Of a stretch of DNA of 64,000 nt, positions 52,909 through 63,013 are shown in pieces. Source of the stretch: Cetobacterium ceti (lineage in GTDB: Bacteria; Fusobacteriota; Fusobacteriia; Fusobacteriales; Fusobacteriaceae); the NCBI RefSeq assembly GCF_900167275.1, contig NZ_FUWX01000004.1, positions 62,001 through 126,000 of the forward strand, read 5' to 3'. The notes beneath the pieces were generated by a model. The model was not told where the DNA came from. It was given only the letters and a program-made list of their open reading frames with translations, and made no database searches. Positions within the stretch are counted from its first letter, which is position 1, and each line of letters opens with the position of its first letter. The position numbers and the translations under genes are program-made.

Positions 52909-53978
52909 AAATATTTGTATCAACGGGGGAAGCCTCAGGGGATTTGCATTTATCCTATTTAGCTAAAAATATATTTAAAATAGATAAAAATATAAAAATA
53001 TATGGAGTGGCTGGAGAACACAGTAAAAAAGAGGGAGTAGAAGTAATTCAAGATATAAATGAACTTGCTATTATGGGATTTACAGAAGCCTTAAAAAAAT
53101 ATTCCTATTTAAAGAAAAAAGCTTATGAATATTTGGAATTTATAAAAAAAAATCAAATAGAAAAGGTTTTATTAGTAGATTATGGAGGATTTAATTTAAA
53201 GTTTTTAGAGCTTTTAAAAAAGGAAACTCCAGAAGTAGAAGTTTTTTATTATATTCCACCAAAACTTTGGATTTGGGGAGAAAAAAGAATAGAAAAATTA
53301 AAGTTAGCAGATCATATTATGGTAATTTTTCCTTGGGAAGTTGATTTTTATAAAAAACATGGAGTAGAAGCAGTTTATTATGGAAATCCTTTATGTGAAA
53401 AATATTCAGAAGTATTAAGAGAAAATAATAAAATTTTATTATTACCAGGAAGTAGAAAGCAAGAGATAAAATCTCTTATGCCTGAGATATTAAAAGTTGT
53501 AAAAAAGGAAAAAACAGAAAAATTTATATTGAAATTATCTAGAGAAAGTCATTTAAATTGGATAGAAGATGATTTAAATAAATATGAAAATCTAGAAATA
53601 ATACTAGATAAAACTTTAGAAGAGTGTGTTAAAGAAAGTAAAATAGCTATAGCAGCTTCAGGAACAGTGACTTTAGAACTGGCCCTAATGGGACTTCCAA
53701 CCATAGTAATTTATAAAACTAATTTTATAAATTATTTTATAGCTAAGTATATTTTAAAGGTAGGGTATGTATCTTTACCTAATTTAACTATAAATGATGA
53801 AGTTTTCCCTGAACTTTTACAAAAAGATTGTACAGGGGAAAAAATAGAAAAAAGTATGAAAGAGATATTAGGAAAAAAACAGGAAGTAAAAGAAAAATTG
53901 GATTTAGTAAGGAGAAAACTTTCTGGAGAAAATATCACAAAGGATTATGCTAATTTTTTATTGAAAGGAATTAAATAA
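52905..53978 (+). CDS. lpxB: Lipid-A-disaccharide synthase
   Basis: A 357-residue GT19 glycosyltransferase that joins UDP-diacylglucosamine and lipid X. Visible features: the opening STGEASGDLHLSYLA, YGVAGEHSKKEGVE, PPKLWIWGEKR, LLPGSRKQEI, and AASGTVTLELALMGLPTIVIY with the donor-binding acid. It acts at the inner membrane face. It overlaps lpxI by four bases and msbA by one. Confidence 0.95.
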   Translation: MKIFVSTGEASGDLHLSYLAKNIFKIDKNIKIYGVAGEHSKKEGVEVIQDINELAIMGFTEALKKYSYLKKKAYEYLEFIKKNQIEKVLLVDYGGFNLKFLELLKKETPEVEVFYYIPPKLWIWGEKRIEKLKLADHIMVIFPWEVDFYKKHGVEAVYYGNPLCEKYSEVLRENNKILLLPGSRKQEIKSLMPEILKVVKKEKTEKFILKLSRESHLNWIEDDLNKYENLEIILDKTLEECVKESKIAIAASGTVTLELALMGLPTIVIYKTNFINYFIAKYILKVGYVSLPNLTINDEVFPELLQKDCTGEKIEKSMKEILGKKQEVKEKLDLVRRKLSGENITKDYANFLLKGIK

Positions 53979-55750
53979 TGAAAGATAAAGTGAATGAAGG
54001 TATACTTAGGATATTTAAGAATAAATCTTTAAATACTTTCCTAAAGTATAGTTTAAAATATAAGGGGTGGATGATAGGAGTTGTTTTAATGTCTACTATA
54101 ACATCTCTTATGAGTGCTGTTCCTGCTTGGTTAAGTAAATACTTAATAGATGATGTATTAGTCTCGAAAAGTTCAAAGGCTATGATATTAGTTATAGCAG
54201 GAATATTTATTTCAACGGTAATAAAAGTTGTAACAGGTTATTATGCAGATATATCTTCAGGATTTGTAACTGAAAAAATTAGAAGAGATATTAAAATACA
54301 GGTATTTACCCATTTACAACATTTACCTATTTCTTTTTATAAAAGAAATAAATTAGGGGATATAATGGCTAGACTTTCTGGAGATTCATCAACTTTAGGA
54401 AGAATAGGATTTATGTTATTTGATATGTTAAAGGAATTTTTAACAGTTATAGCTCTTTTATTTAGAATGTTTCAAGTGGACTTTATGTTGGCTTTAGTAT
54501 CCTTAACAGTATTACCTGCAATATTTTCTGTGGTAAAGAAATTTACTAAAAAGATTAGAAAAAGTGGTAGAGTAAGACAGGATACAACAGGAAATGTAAC
54601 AGCATTTATGCAAGAATCTCTATCGGGAATAAATGTTATTAAGGCTTTTAATAACTCAGAAGTTATGATAGAAAAATATGAGGACATAACTCAAGATGAA
54701 TTTAATAAAATATTTAAAACTACAAAAATTAAAGCTAAAATTTCACCAATAAATGAACTTTTAGCAACATTAATGATATTAATTGTAGCTTCTTATGGTG
54801 GATATCAAATTATAGTAACTGGAAATATGACAGCGGGAGATTTAGTATCTTTTGTTACAGCGGTAGGGCTTATGCAACAGCCTTTAAAAAGGTTAATAAA
54901 ACGTAACTCAGAACTACAAGAAGCTCTTCCTTCAGCTGATAGAGTTATTGAAATTTTAGATGAAAAAGAGGAAATAGAATATATAGGTGAAGCAAAAAAA
55001 ACTATGTTTGAAAAAATACATGATATCACTTTTGAAAATGTTGATTTTATGTATGATGATGGGCAACAAAAAGTTTTAAAGAACTTTAATTTAAATGTAA
55101 AAGCTGGAGAAGTTGTAGCCTTAGTAGGACAAAGTGGAAGTGGAAAAACTACCTTAGTAAACTTAATTCCTAGATTTTATGATATAACAGAGGGAAGTAT
55201 AAGATTAGATGGAATAGATATTAGAGAGTTTGCTTTAAGTGAATATAGAAATAAAATAGGAATAGTACCACAGGAAACATTTTTATTTAGTGGAACTATT
55301 GGAGAAAATATTGCCTTTGGTAAGGAAAATGTAACTTTAGATGAAATTCATGAAGCTGCAAGAATGGCAAATGCTTATAATTTTATAAATGAATTGCCAG
55401 ATGGATTTGATACAGAAGTAGGAGAAAGAGGAGTACTTTTATCAGGAGGACAAAAACAAAGAATAGCAATAGCTAGAGCACTTATACAAAATCCTGATAT
55501 AATGATATTAGACGAGGCAACATCAGCCCTTGATACAGAATCTGAAAGATTAGTGCAAGAGGCTTTAGATAAACTTATGATAGGAAGAACAACCTTCGTA
55601 ATTGCCCATAGACTTTCAACAATTATAAATGCTGATAAAATAGTTGTTATGAAGCATGGAGAGATTAAAGAAGTTGGAACACATCATGAATTATTAAAAA
55701 GAAAAGGCTTATATAAACAATTATATGAGATTCAATTTGGAGAGCAATAG
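53978..55750 (+). CDS. msbA: Lipid A export ABC transporter MsbA-like
   Basis: A 590-residue half-transporter: six transmembrane helices (about 30-310) and a nucleotide-binding domain. Walker A GQSGSGKT is at about 384, signature LSGGQKQR at about 487, Walker B IMILDEATSALD, and the H-loop in VIAHRLST. MsbA flips lipid A-core across the inner membrane. Many ABC exporters look alike; its position right after lpxB makes MsbA the best call. It overlaps lpxB by one base (TAATG), and rph starts 18 bases downstream. Confidence 0.9.
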   Translation: MKDKVNEGILRIFKNKSLNTFLKYSLKYKGWMIGVVLMSTITSLMSAVPAWLSKYLIDDVLVSKSSKAMILVIAGIFISTVIKVVTGYYADISSGFVTEKIRRDIKIQVFTHLQHLPISFYKRNKLGDIMARLSGDSSTLGRIGFMLFDMLKEFLTVIALLFRMFQVDFMLALVSLTVLPAIFSVVKKFTKKIRKSGRVRQDTTGNVTAFMQESLSGINVIKAFNNSEVMIEKYEDITQDEFNKIFKTTKIKAKISPINELLATLMILIVASYGGYQIIVTGNMTAGDLVSFVTAVGLMQQPLKRLIKRNSELQEALPSADRVIEILDEKEEIEYIGEAKKTMFEKIHDITFENVDFMYDDGQQKVLKNFNLNVKAGEVVALVGQSGSGKTTLVNLIPRFYDITEGSIRLDGIDIREFALSEYRNKIGIVPQETFLFSGTIGENIAFGKENVTLDEIHEAARMANAYNFINELPDGFDTEVGERGVLLSGGQKQRIAIARALIQNPDIMILDEATSALDTESERLVQEALDKLMIGRTTFVIAHRLSTIINADKIVVMKHGEIKEVGTHHELLKRKGLYKQLYEIQFGEQ

Positions 55751-55768
55751 AGAGGAAGGTTATATTTA

Positions 55769-56509
55769 ATGACACATATTAAAAGAGAAGATGGAAGAGA
55801 AAATTTTGAAAAGAGACCTGTAAAAATAACAAGAAATTATACTATGTATGCAGAGGGGTCAGTTTTAATAGAAGTTGGAAACACAAAGGTAATTTGTACT
55901 GCTTCAGTAAATGAGAAGGTACCACCATTTTTAAAGAATCAAGGAAAAGGATGGATAACAGCAGAGTATTCAATGTTACCTAGAGCTACAGATGAGAGAA
56001 ATATGAGAGAAGCTGCTAAGGGAAAATTAACTGGTAGAACAATGGAAATACAAAGATTAATAGGAAGAGCATTAAGAGCTTCTATTGATCTTGAAAAATT
56101 AGGAGAAAGAACAATAACTGTTGACTGTGATGTAATTCAAGCTGATGGTGGAACAAGAACTGCTTCAATAACAGGAGGATATATAGCTTTATCTTTAGCT
56201 ATGGAAAGACTTGTTAGAATGGGAACTTTAAAAGAAAATCCTTTAACTTCAAATATTGCAGCAATAAGTGTTGGAATTGTAAATGGAGTTCCTATGTTAG
56301 ATTTAAAATATACAGAGGATTCTTCAGCAGAAGTTGATATGAATGTAATTATGAACTGTAAAGGTGAATTTGTTGAGGTTCAAGGAACAGGAGAGGAATC
56401 AACTTATACAAGAGAAGAATTAAATAAAATGTTAGAATTAGCAGAAAAAGGAATTAAGGAATTAATAGAGGTTCAAGAACAGGAAATTAGAGAGGAGTTT
56501 TCATTATAA
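55769..56509 (+). CDS. rph: Ribonuclease PH
   Basis: A 246-residue phosphorolytic 3'-5' exoribonuclease that trims tRNA 3' ends. Markers: [18 protein letters not shown], the [29 protein letters not shown] block split near residues 73-100, and [18 protein letters not shown]. RNase PH is followed directly by RdgB in many Firmicutes and Fusobacteria; the one-base overlap here supports coupling. Confidence 0.96.
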   Translation: MTHIKREDGRENFEKRPVKITRNYTMYAEGSVLIEVGNTKVICTASVNEKVPPFLKNQGKGWITAEYSMLPRATDERNMREAAKGKLTGRTMEIQRLIGRALRASIDLEKLGERTITVDCDVIQADGGTRTASITGGYIALSLAMERLVRMGTLKENPLTSNIAAISVGIVNGVPMLDLKYTEDSSAEVDMNVIMNCKGEFVEVQGTGEESTYTREELNKMLELAEKGIKELIEVQEQEIREEFSL

Positions 56510-57099
56510 TGAAAATATTTTTAGCTACTGGGAATAAAAAGAAAATAGATGAAATCTCAAAAATTTTAGAAGATTTAAATTTAGAAATTTTATCCATAAA
56601 GGATGGAATAGAGATACCAGAAGTTATAGAAGATGGAGATACATTTGAAGCAAACTCACAAAAAAAAGCTTTAGAAATAGCCAAATTTACCAATATGATA
56701 ACTATTGCTGATGACTCAGGATTATGTGTAGATGCCTTAGATGGAGCCCCTGGAGTATATTCTGCTAGATATTCAGGAGAAAATGCAACTGATGAAAAAA
56801 ATAATAAATTATTAATTAAAAATCTAGAGGGAATAGAAAATAGAAATGGAAAATTTGTATGTGTAATAACTCTTGCTAAACCTACTGGTGAGGTGTATTC
56901 TTTTAGAGGAGAATTACCTGGAAAAATAGTAGATGAAAAGAAAGGGGAGTTTGGATTTGGCTATGATCCTCATTTTTACTTGGAAGAATATGGACAAACC
57001 CTTGCTCAAATACCAGAGATAAAAAATAAAATTAGTCATAGAGCTAAAGCCTTGGAAAAATTAAAGGCTGAAATGAAAGAAATTTTAGGAAAATGCTAA
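56509..57099 (+). CDS. rdgB: dITP/XTP pyrophosphatase (RdgB/HAM1)
   Basis: A 196-residue house-cleaning nucleotide pyrophosphatase that removes inosine and xanthosine triphosphates before they enter DNA. Motifs: FLATGNKKKIDEI, DGDTFEANSQKKA, ADDSGLCVDALDGAPGVYSA split near residue 67, and GFGYDPHFYLEEYG. It overlaps rph by one base. A terminator follows immediately. Confidence 0.95.
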   Translation: MKIFLATGNKKKIDEISKILEDLNLEILSIKDGIEIPEVIEDGDTFEANSQKKALEIAKFTNMITIADDSGLCVDALDGAPGVYSARYSGENATDEKNNKLLIKNLEGIENRNGKFVCVITLAKPTGEVYSFRGELPGKIVDEKKGEFGFGYDPHFYLEEYGQTLAQIPEIKNKISHRAKALEKLKAEMKEILGKC

Positions 57100-57121
57100 C
57101 CTCTTCAGGTTAGCTTTTTTT
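57095..57121 (+). terminator. Terminator/attenuator after rdgB
   Basis: GCTAACCT (57095-57102) pairs with AGGTTAGC (57107-57114), loop CTTC, then seven T. It overlaps the rdgB stop, and the hslU ribosome site begins within about 8 bases of the T-run, with no promoter visible. Confidence 0.85.
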
Positions 57122-57139
57122 AAAGAAGGGAGAAGGATA

Positions 57140-58465
57140 ATGATAAATAATAATTTAACACCAAAAAAAATTGTTGAAGAACTTGATAAATATATAGTGT
57201 CTCAAGATGAGGCTAAGAAAAATGTGGCAATTTCATTAAGAAATAGATATAGAAGGAAAGCTATAGGAGATGAAAATTTAAGAAGAGAGATAACTCCTAA
57301 AAATATTATTTTAATGGGGCCAACAGGAGTAGGAAAAACTGAAATAGCTAGAAGACTTGCTAAAATTGCCAATGCTCCATTTTTAAAGGTAGAAGCTACA
57401 AAGTATACAGAAGTTGGATATGTAGGAAAAGATGTAGAGTCTATGATAAAGGATTTATTAGCTGTTTCTTTAATGGAAGTTAAGGATGAAAAAATAGAAG
57501 AAATTAAGGATAATTTTTATAATAAAGTTGTGGAAAAAATGGCAAAAATTATAAATCCTTTAGATAGTTTAAATGATGAAGTAAAAAATAATATAATGGA
57601 AAATATTAAAAGTGGAGATTTAGATGAAGAGATAATAGAAATTGAAAAGAAAAATACCAATAAGGGATTTGGAAATTCAATGATAGAGGTTATAGCTCCA
57701 GAAAATGGAGATATAAATGAAGCTGTTGAAAATATAATTTCTAATTTAGGCGGAAATAATACTCCTAAAAAAGTAAAAATGACAGTTAAAGATGGAATAA
57801 AATATCTTTTAGATGAGGAAATTAATAATAGTATAGATATGGATGAAATAATTCCTGAAGCTATAAAAAGAGCTGAAAATGATGGAATTATATTTATTGA
57901 TGAGATAGATAAAATAGCTGAAAGAGATGGACTATCTAGAGGGGAAGTTTCAAGACAGGGAGTTCAAAGGGATATTTTACCAATAGTTGAAGGAACAACA
58001 GTTATGACAAAGTATGGAGCTGTAAAAACAGATCATATTTTATTTATAGCCGCAGGAGCTTTTACTCAGTCAGCACCTTCAGATTTAATGCCAGAATTAC
58101 AAGGTAGATTTCCAGTAAAAATAAAATTGAAGAGTTTAGAAAAAAGTGACTTTATAAAGATATTAACAGGTGTAGAGTATAATTTACTTCATCAGTATAT
58201 AGAACTTTTAAAAATAGATAATGTGGAGTTATCTTTTTCTAAAAGTGCCATAGATAGAATAGCAGAGGTTGCCATAGAGCTAAATGAAAATGTGGAAAAT
58301 ATTGGAGCTAGAAGACTTGCATCGGTTTTAGAGGGAGTACTTAAAGAAATTATGTTTGAAGCACCATATGAAAAAATGACAAAAATAAAAATTGATAAGA
58401 AATTAGTTGATAAAATATTTAAAATTGAGTATGAAGAGGAAAACTTAGACAAATATATTTTATAA
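57140..58465 (+). CDS. hslU: ATP-dependent protease ATPase subunit HslU (ClpY)
   Basis: A 441-residue AAA+ unfoldase. The opening PKKIVEELDKYIVSQDEAKK, Walker A GPTGVGKTEIAR (about 60-71), the variable I domain (about 110-240), Walker [12 protein letters not shown], and the C-terminal LDKYIL tail, which matches the HslV-docking DLSRFIL pattern. HslU works with the HslV peptidase, but hslV, normally just upstream, is not in this window. It is followed after 14 bases by smc. Confidence 0.94.
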   Translation: MINNNLTPKKIVEELDKYIVSQDEAKKNVAISLRNRYRRKAIGDENLRREITPKNIILMGPTGVGKTEIARRLAKIANAPFLKVEATKYTEVGYVGKDVESMIKDLLAVSLMEVKDEKIEEIKDNFYNKVVEKMAKIINPLDSLNDEVKNNIMENIKSGDLDEEIIEIEKKNTNKGFGNSMIEVIAPENGDINEAVENIISNLGGNNTPKKVKMTVKDGIKYLLDEEINNSIDMDEIIPEAIKRAENDGIIFIDEIDKIAERDGLSRGEVSRQGVQRDILPIVEGTTVMTKYGAVKTDHILFIAAGAFTQSAPSDLMPELQGRFPVKIKLKSLEKSDFIKILTGVEYNLLHQYIELLKIDNVELSFSKSAIDRIAEVAIELNENVENIGARRLASVLEGVLKEIMFEAPYEKMTKIKIDKKLVDKIFKIEYEEENLDKYIL

Positions 58466-58479
58466 AGTAGGAGTTATTT

Positions 58480-61400
58480 ATGTATTTAAAGGGAGTAGAA
58501 ATAGCAGGATTTAAATCTTTCGGTGAAAGAGTTAATATAAATTTTAATCAGGGAATAACTTCTATTGTAGGACCTAATGGAAGTGGAAAATCAAATATAT
58601 TAGATAGTATATTGTGGGTTTTAGGAGAGCAATCTTATAAAAATATAAGAGCAAAGGAAAGTAAGGATATAATTTTTTCTGGAGGAGAGGGTAAAAAACC
58701 AGCTAATTTTGCAGAGGTATCTTTACATATTGACAATAGAGACAGATTTTTTCCTGTAGAATTAGAAAAAGTAAAAGTAACTAGAAAAATGTATCAAAGC
58801 GGAGAAAATGAATATCTTTTAAATGATAAAAAAATAAGATTAAAAGATATAAATGATATGTTTTTAGATACAGGAATAGGGAAAAGTGCATATTCTGTCA
58901 TAGGACAAGGAAAAGTAGAAAGAATTATTTCATCGTCTAATAGGGAATTAAAGGGAATAATTGAAGAAGCTGCTGGAATAAAAAAATTCCAACAACAAAA
59001 ATTAGAATCCATAAAAAAATTAAAAAGTGTTCAAGAGGAACTTGAAAAAATCGAATTAATTTTAAAAGAGCTAAAATTAAATAGAGATAAAATAGAAAAA
59101 CAATCTCATAAAGCTTTAGAATATTTAGAATTAGAAAGCAAAGTAAAAGAATTTAGTAAAATTATTTATTCTAAAGAATTTAAAGAAAAAATTGATAATT
59201 TAAAAGTTTTAGAAAGTAATAAAAATAATTTGCAAAATGATTTTAATGAAAATGAAAAAACTCTTGAAAGTAAAAATGAAAAACTAAAAAATATAGAAAC
59301 TAGAAGAATTTTTATAAAAAAAGAAATTGAAAATTTTATAAATAAAAATGAAAAATTAAAAACATCTTTAGAAAACTTAGAAAGAGAAAAAGTTAGACTA
59401 AAAGAAAGAGAAGAAAGTTATTTAAGAGAGATTGAAGAAAAAAAAGAATATTCAAAATCTGTAGAAAAAAAAGAAAAAGAAAAAAAATTAGAAATTGAAA
59501 AAATAAACATAGAAAGACAAGAACTTTCAGAAAAAATAGAAGTTTTAAAAAATAAAAATAATGATTTTGAAAAAAATATAGAAATTTTAGAAAATAAAAA
59601 GAAGGATATAAGAGTAACTAGAGATTTAAAAAGAAATAAATTAATGGACTTAGAAGTTACTAACTTAAAGCTATTAAATGAAATTGAAAATTCAGGGAGA
59701 AGGTTAAAGGGAAGCCAAGGAAAAATTGAGAATCATTTGGAAGAAAAGAAAAAACTTTCTAAGGAAAAAGAATTAGAAGATATAAAATATTCCAATGTAA
59801 TAGAAAAAAGGGAAAAAACTTTAAAGGAATTTACAAGGGCTGAGCAGGAAACTGGAAATTTAGAAAATGAAATTTCAAGAATAAGTAGAGAGATTAATTT
59901 CTTAAGTAGAACTCTTAGAGACTTAGAATTTGAAGAGAAAAAAATTAAAGAAAAATTTTTATATGTTCAAAGAACCTTAGATAGTAATGAAGGATTTTAT
60001 AAGGGTGTTAAGGAAATTCTAAATAAAAAAATAAACGGAGTTCATGGAGCATTTATATCTTTAATAGAAGTGCCAGATTACTTAGAAAAGGCTATAGAAG
60101 CTTCAGCAAGTGGAAATTTACAAGATATAGTTGTAGAAAGTAGTGAAGTAGCTAAGGAATGTATTGATATTTTAAAAAGAAGTAAAAGTGGAAGAGCCTC
60201 ATTTTTACCTATGGATACTGTAAAAGATGTAAGAGTAAAAGAGTATCCTTTAGAAGATGACGTTTTAGGAAGATTAAATGATTTAATAACATATGATAAA
60301 AAATATGAGATTATAATGAAAAATATTTTAGGAAATATTTTAGTTGTAAAAAATATTGATAAGGGACTTAAACTTCTAAAAACCAATAAATTTTTAGGAA
60401 GTATAGTTACATTAAGTGGAGAACTTTTAAGTTCAAGGGGAAGAATTACAGGAGGAGAGAATAGTAATTCCGCTATTTCTCAAATCTTTGATAGAAAAAA
60501 AGAGAAAAAACATTTGGAAGAAAATCTAAAGGAAGCTTCTAAAAATTTAAAAGAAAAGAAAAAAGTTTTAAATGAAAGCAATGAAAAATTAGGAGAGTTA
60601 GAGGAAACTCTAATGGACTTAGATGAAAAAAGAGAAAAAATAAAAAGAGAATTAAAAGTTTTAGATGAAGAGGATGTAAACCAAAGAAAAAAAGTTGAAA
60701 GACTTCATAAGGAAATTAAAATAATTGAATTAGAAATTTTAGAGGAAGAAAATTATCATAGGGAGTACTCTAAAAAAATTGAAAATTCAGAGAAAGAAAA
60801 AATAAACACAGAAAGTTTAATTGAAAAATTAAGGGAAGATATTAAAGAAGAGGAACAAAATATATTAGTTTATGAAAAAGATATTGAAATATTAAAAAAT
60901 AATTTTTCAGATACAAGATTACTTTATTTAAATACAGAAGATAAGTATAAAAATTTAGAAGGAAATTTAATTAAAGAGGAAGAAACTATAAAAAATATTC
61001 TTTCTGAAAGTAAGAAAATAGAGGAAAGAATTAAAGAAATAAAAAAAGAACTTGAAAATATATTTAAAACATCTGATAATATAGACAGTGAAATAAAAAA
61101 TATTAGTAGCTTATATGAAAAAGAAAATGAAGAACTTATAAAAATAAAAGAAGAAAATGAAGAACTTGAAGTTTTAGAGAAAAATTTGTATGAGGAAAAA
61201 CAAAGGTTAGAAAAATATATCTATAGTAACAGAGAAAAATTAACTCATTTTATACAAAATATAAAGGTTATAAAAGAGGATTTAGAAAAAATTGAATTTA
61301 AACTTGAGAAATTAAAGGAAGTTAAAATTTCTGAAAAGAACCTATCTGAAGAAATTACCAAGGAAAAATTGGGAATTTTAGAAGAGAAATTAAATAATTT

Positions 61401-61992
61401 TGAAACAGTTAATCTTTTAGCAATTGAAGAATTTAAAGATTTAAATGAAAAGTATGAATTTATGAATAATCAAAAAAATGATTTAAGTAGAGGAGAAAAA
61501 TCTTTAAATAAATTAATAGAAGATGTTTCAGGAAAAATAGAAGAAAGATTTTATACAGCCTTTAATGAAATAAGTGAAAATTTTAATAATATGTGTATGG
61601 AAACTTTAGATAATTCTGAGGGAAAATTAACCCTATCTAACAGTGAAAATTTTGAAAATTGCGGTGTGGAAATTTCTGTGAAATTTAAAAATAAAAAATC
61701 ACAATCTCTATCTTTATTATCAGGAGGAGAGAAATCCATGGTGGCTGTAGCTTTTGTTATGTCAATTTTTATGTATAAACCAAGCCCATTTACATTTTTA
61801 GATGAGATAGAGGCAGCCTTAGATGAAAAAAATACAAGAAAATTGATAAAAAAATTAAAAGAATTTACAGATAAATCCCAATTTATAATGATAACTCATA
61901 ATAAAGAGACAATGAAATCTTCAGATTCCTTGTATGGAGTTACTATGAATAAAAAAATAGGAATTTCAAAGTTAGTTCCTGTAAAACTGTAG
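58480..61992 (+). CDS. smc: Chromosome segregation protein SMC
   Basis: A 1170-residue SMC ATPase. Walker A GPNGSGKSNILDS is at about 31, two long Lys/Glu-rich coiled coils (about 165-505 and 665-1000) flank a hinge (about 510-660, VHGAFISLIEVPDY), and the C-terminal head has LSGGEKSMVAVAF (about 1080) and Walker B FTFLDEIEAALDE. SMC dimers with ScpA/ScpB compact and separate chromosomes. The coiled coils create runs of A-rich sequence and no real minus-strand genes. lpxK starts 16 bases after it. Confidence 0.97.
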   Translation: MYLKGVEIAGFKSFGERVNINFNQGITSIVGPNGSGKSNILDSILWVLGEQSYKNIRAKESKDIIFSGGEGKKPANFAEVSLHIDNRDRFFPVELEKVKVTRKMYQSGENEYLLNDKKIRLKDINDMFLDTGIGKSAYSVIGQGKVERIISSSNRELKGIIEEAAGIKKFQQQKLESIKKLKSVQEELEKIELILKELKLNRDKIEKQSHKALEYLELESKVKEFSKIIYSKEFKEKIDNLKVLESNKNNLQNDFNENEKTLESKNEKLKNIETRRIFIKKEIENFINKNEKLKTSLENLEREKVRLKEREESYLREIEEKKEYSKSVEKKEKEKKLEIEKINIERQELSEKIEVLKNKNNDFEKNIEILENKKKDIRVTRDLKRNKLMDLEVTNLKLLNEIENSGRRLKGSQGKIENHLEEKKKLSKEKELEDIKYSNVIEKREKTLKEFTRAEQETGNLENEISRISREINFLSRTLRDLEFEEKKIKEKFLYVQRTLDSNEGFYKGVKEILNKKINGVHGAFISLIEVPDYLEKAIEASASGNLQDIVVESSEVAKECIDILKRSKSGRASFLPMDTVKDVRVKEYPLEDDVLGRLNDLITYDKKYEIIMKNILGNILVVKNIDKGLKLLKTNKFLGSIVTLSGELLSSRGRITGGENSNSAISQIFDRKKEKKHLEENLKEASKNLKEKKKVLNESNEKLGELEETLMDLDEKREKIKRELKVLDEEDVNQRKKVERLHKEIKIIELEILEEENYHREYSKKIENSEKEKINTESLIEKLREDIKEEEQNILVYEKDIEILKNNFSDTRLLYLNTEDKYKNLEGNLIKEEETIKNILSESKKIEERIKEIKKELENIFKTSDNIDSEIKNISSLYEKENEELIKIKEENEELEVLEKNLYEEKQRLEKYIYSNREKLTHFIQNIKVIKEDLEKIEFKLEKLKEVKISEKNLSEEITKEKLGILEEKLNNFETVNLLAIEEFKDLNEKYEFMNNQKNDLSRGEKSLNKLIEDVSGKIEERFYTAFNEISENFNNMCMETLDNSEGKLTLSNSENFENCGVEISVKFKNKKSQSLSLLSGGEKSMVAVAFVMSIFMYKPSPFTFLDEIEAALDEKNTRKLIKKLKEFTDKSQFIMITHNKETMKSSDSLYGVTMNKKIGISKLVPVKL

Positions 61993-62008
61993 ATAAAAAG
62001 AGGGTCAG

Positions 62009-63013
62009 ATGAAAATTTTATCATTTATATATTTTTTTATAACATCTCTTCGTAATTGGCTTTACGATAAAGGGATATTAAAAACCTATTCTGTACCGGG
62101 AATAGAAGTAATATGCATAGGAAATATTACTGTGGGAGGAACAGGAAAAACTCCTGCTGTGCAATTTTTTGCAAAGAAACTAGAAAAAATGGGGAGAAAG
62201 GTTGCCATAGTTTCTAGGGGATATAAGGGGAAGAGAAAGGTAGAACCTCTTATAGTAAGTGATGGTAAAAAAATACTAGTTAGTTCAAGGGAAAGTGGAG
62301 ATGAACCTTATCTTCATGCTTTAAATTTAAAAGTTCCAGTTATTGTGGGAAAAGATAGATATAAGGCTTGTATGTTTGCTAAGGAGCATTTTGATATAGA
62401 TACAATTATCTTAGATGATGGATTTCAACATAGGAAATTAAAAAGAAATAGAGATATTGTTTTAGTTGATGCAACAAATCCTTTTGGATGGGGAGCACTG
62501 CTACCTAAGGGAACTTTAAGAGAAGATTTCCAAGGAGGATGTAAAAGGGCAAGTGAGTTTATAATAACAAAATCAGATTTAATAGAGGATAGAGATTTAG
62601 AAAAATTGAAAAGATTTTTTAAAAGTAAATTTGTAAAACCTGTATCTGTTGCAAAACATGGAGTATCTTCTCTTTGTGATTTAGAAGGAAATCCAAAACC
62701 ATTATTTTGGCTAGAGGGAAAAAGAGTTTTATTATTTTCAGGACTTGCAAATCCATTAAATTTTGAGAAAACAGTTATATCTTTAAAACCTAGTTATATT
62801 GAAAGAGTTGATTTTTTAGATCATCACAATTTTAAGGAAAAAGATTTAGAGCTTATAAAAAATAGAGCTAAGAATATGGATGCAAACTTTATAATAACAA
62901 CAGAAAAAGATTTGGTAAAATTACCCAAGGATTTATCTGTTGAAAATTTGTATGTTTTAAAAATAGAGTTTACTATGTTAGAGGACAATAGTTTACAAGG
63001 TATGGAGGAATAA
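62009..63013 (+). CDS. lpxK: Tetraacyldisaccharide 4'-kinase
   Basis: A 334-residue membrane-associated kinase that phosphorylates the lipid A precursor to give lipid IVA. An N-terminal hydrophobic segment (about 3-18) is followed by the P-loop GNITVGGTGKTPAVQF (about 38-53), VAIVSRGYKGK, SGDEPYLHA, and ILDDGFQHRKLKRNRDIVLVDA split around residue 134. It belongs functionally with the lpx operon 10 kb upstream but sits after smc. The next gene begins on the base following its stop. Confidence 0.95.
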   Translation: MKILSFIYFFITSLRNWLYDKGILKTYSVPGIEVICIGNITVGGTGKTPAVQFFAKKLEKMGRKVAIVSRGYKGKRKVEPLIVSDGKKILVSSRESGDEPYLHALNLKVPVIVGKDRYKACMFAKEHFDIDTIILDDGFQHRKLKRNRDIVLVDATNPFGWGALLPKGTLREDFQGGCKRASEFIITKSDLIEDRDLEKLKRFFKSKFVKPVSVAKHGVSSLCDLEGNPKPLFWLEGKRVLLFSGLANPLNFEKTVISLKPSYIERVDFLDHHNFKEKDLELIKNRAKNMDANFIITTEKDLVKLPKDLSVENLYVLKIEFTMLEDNSLQGMEE

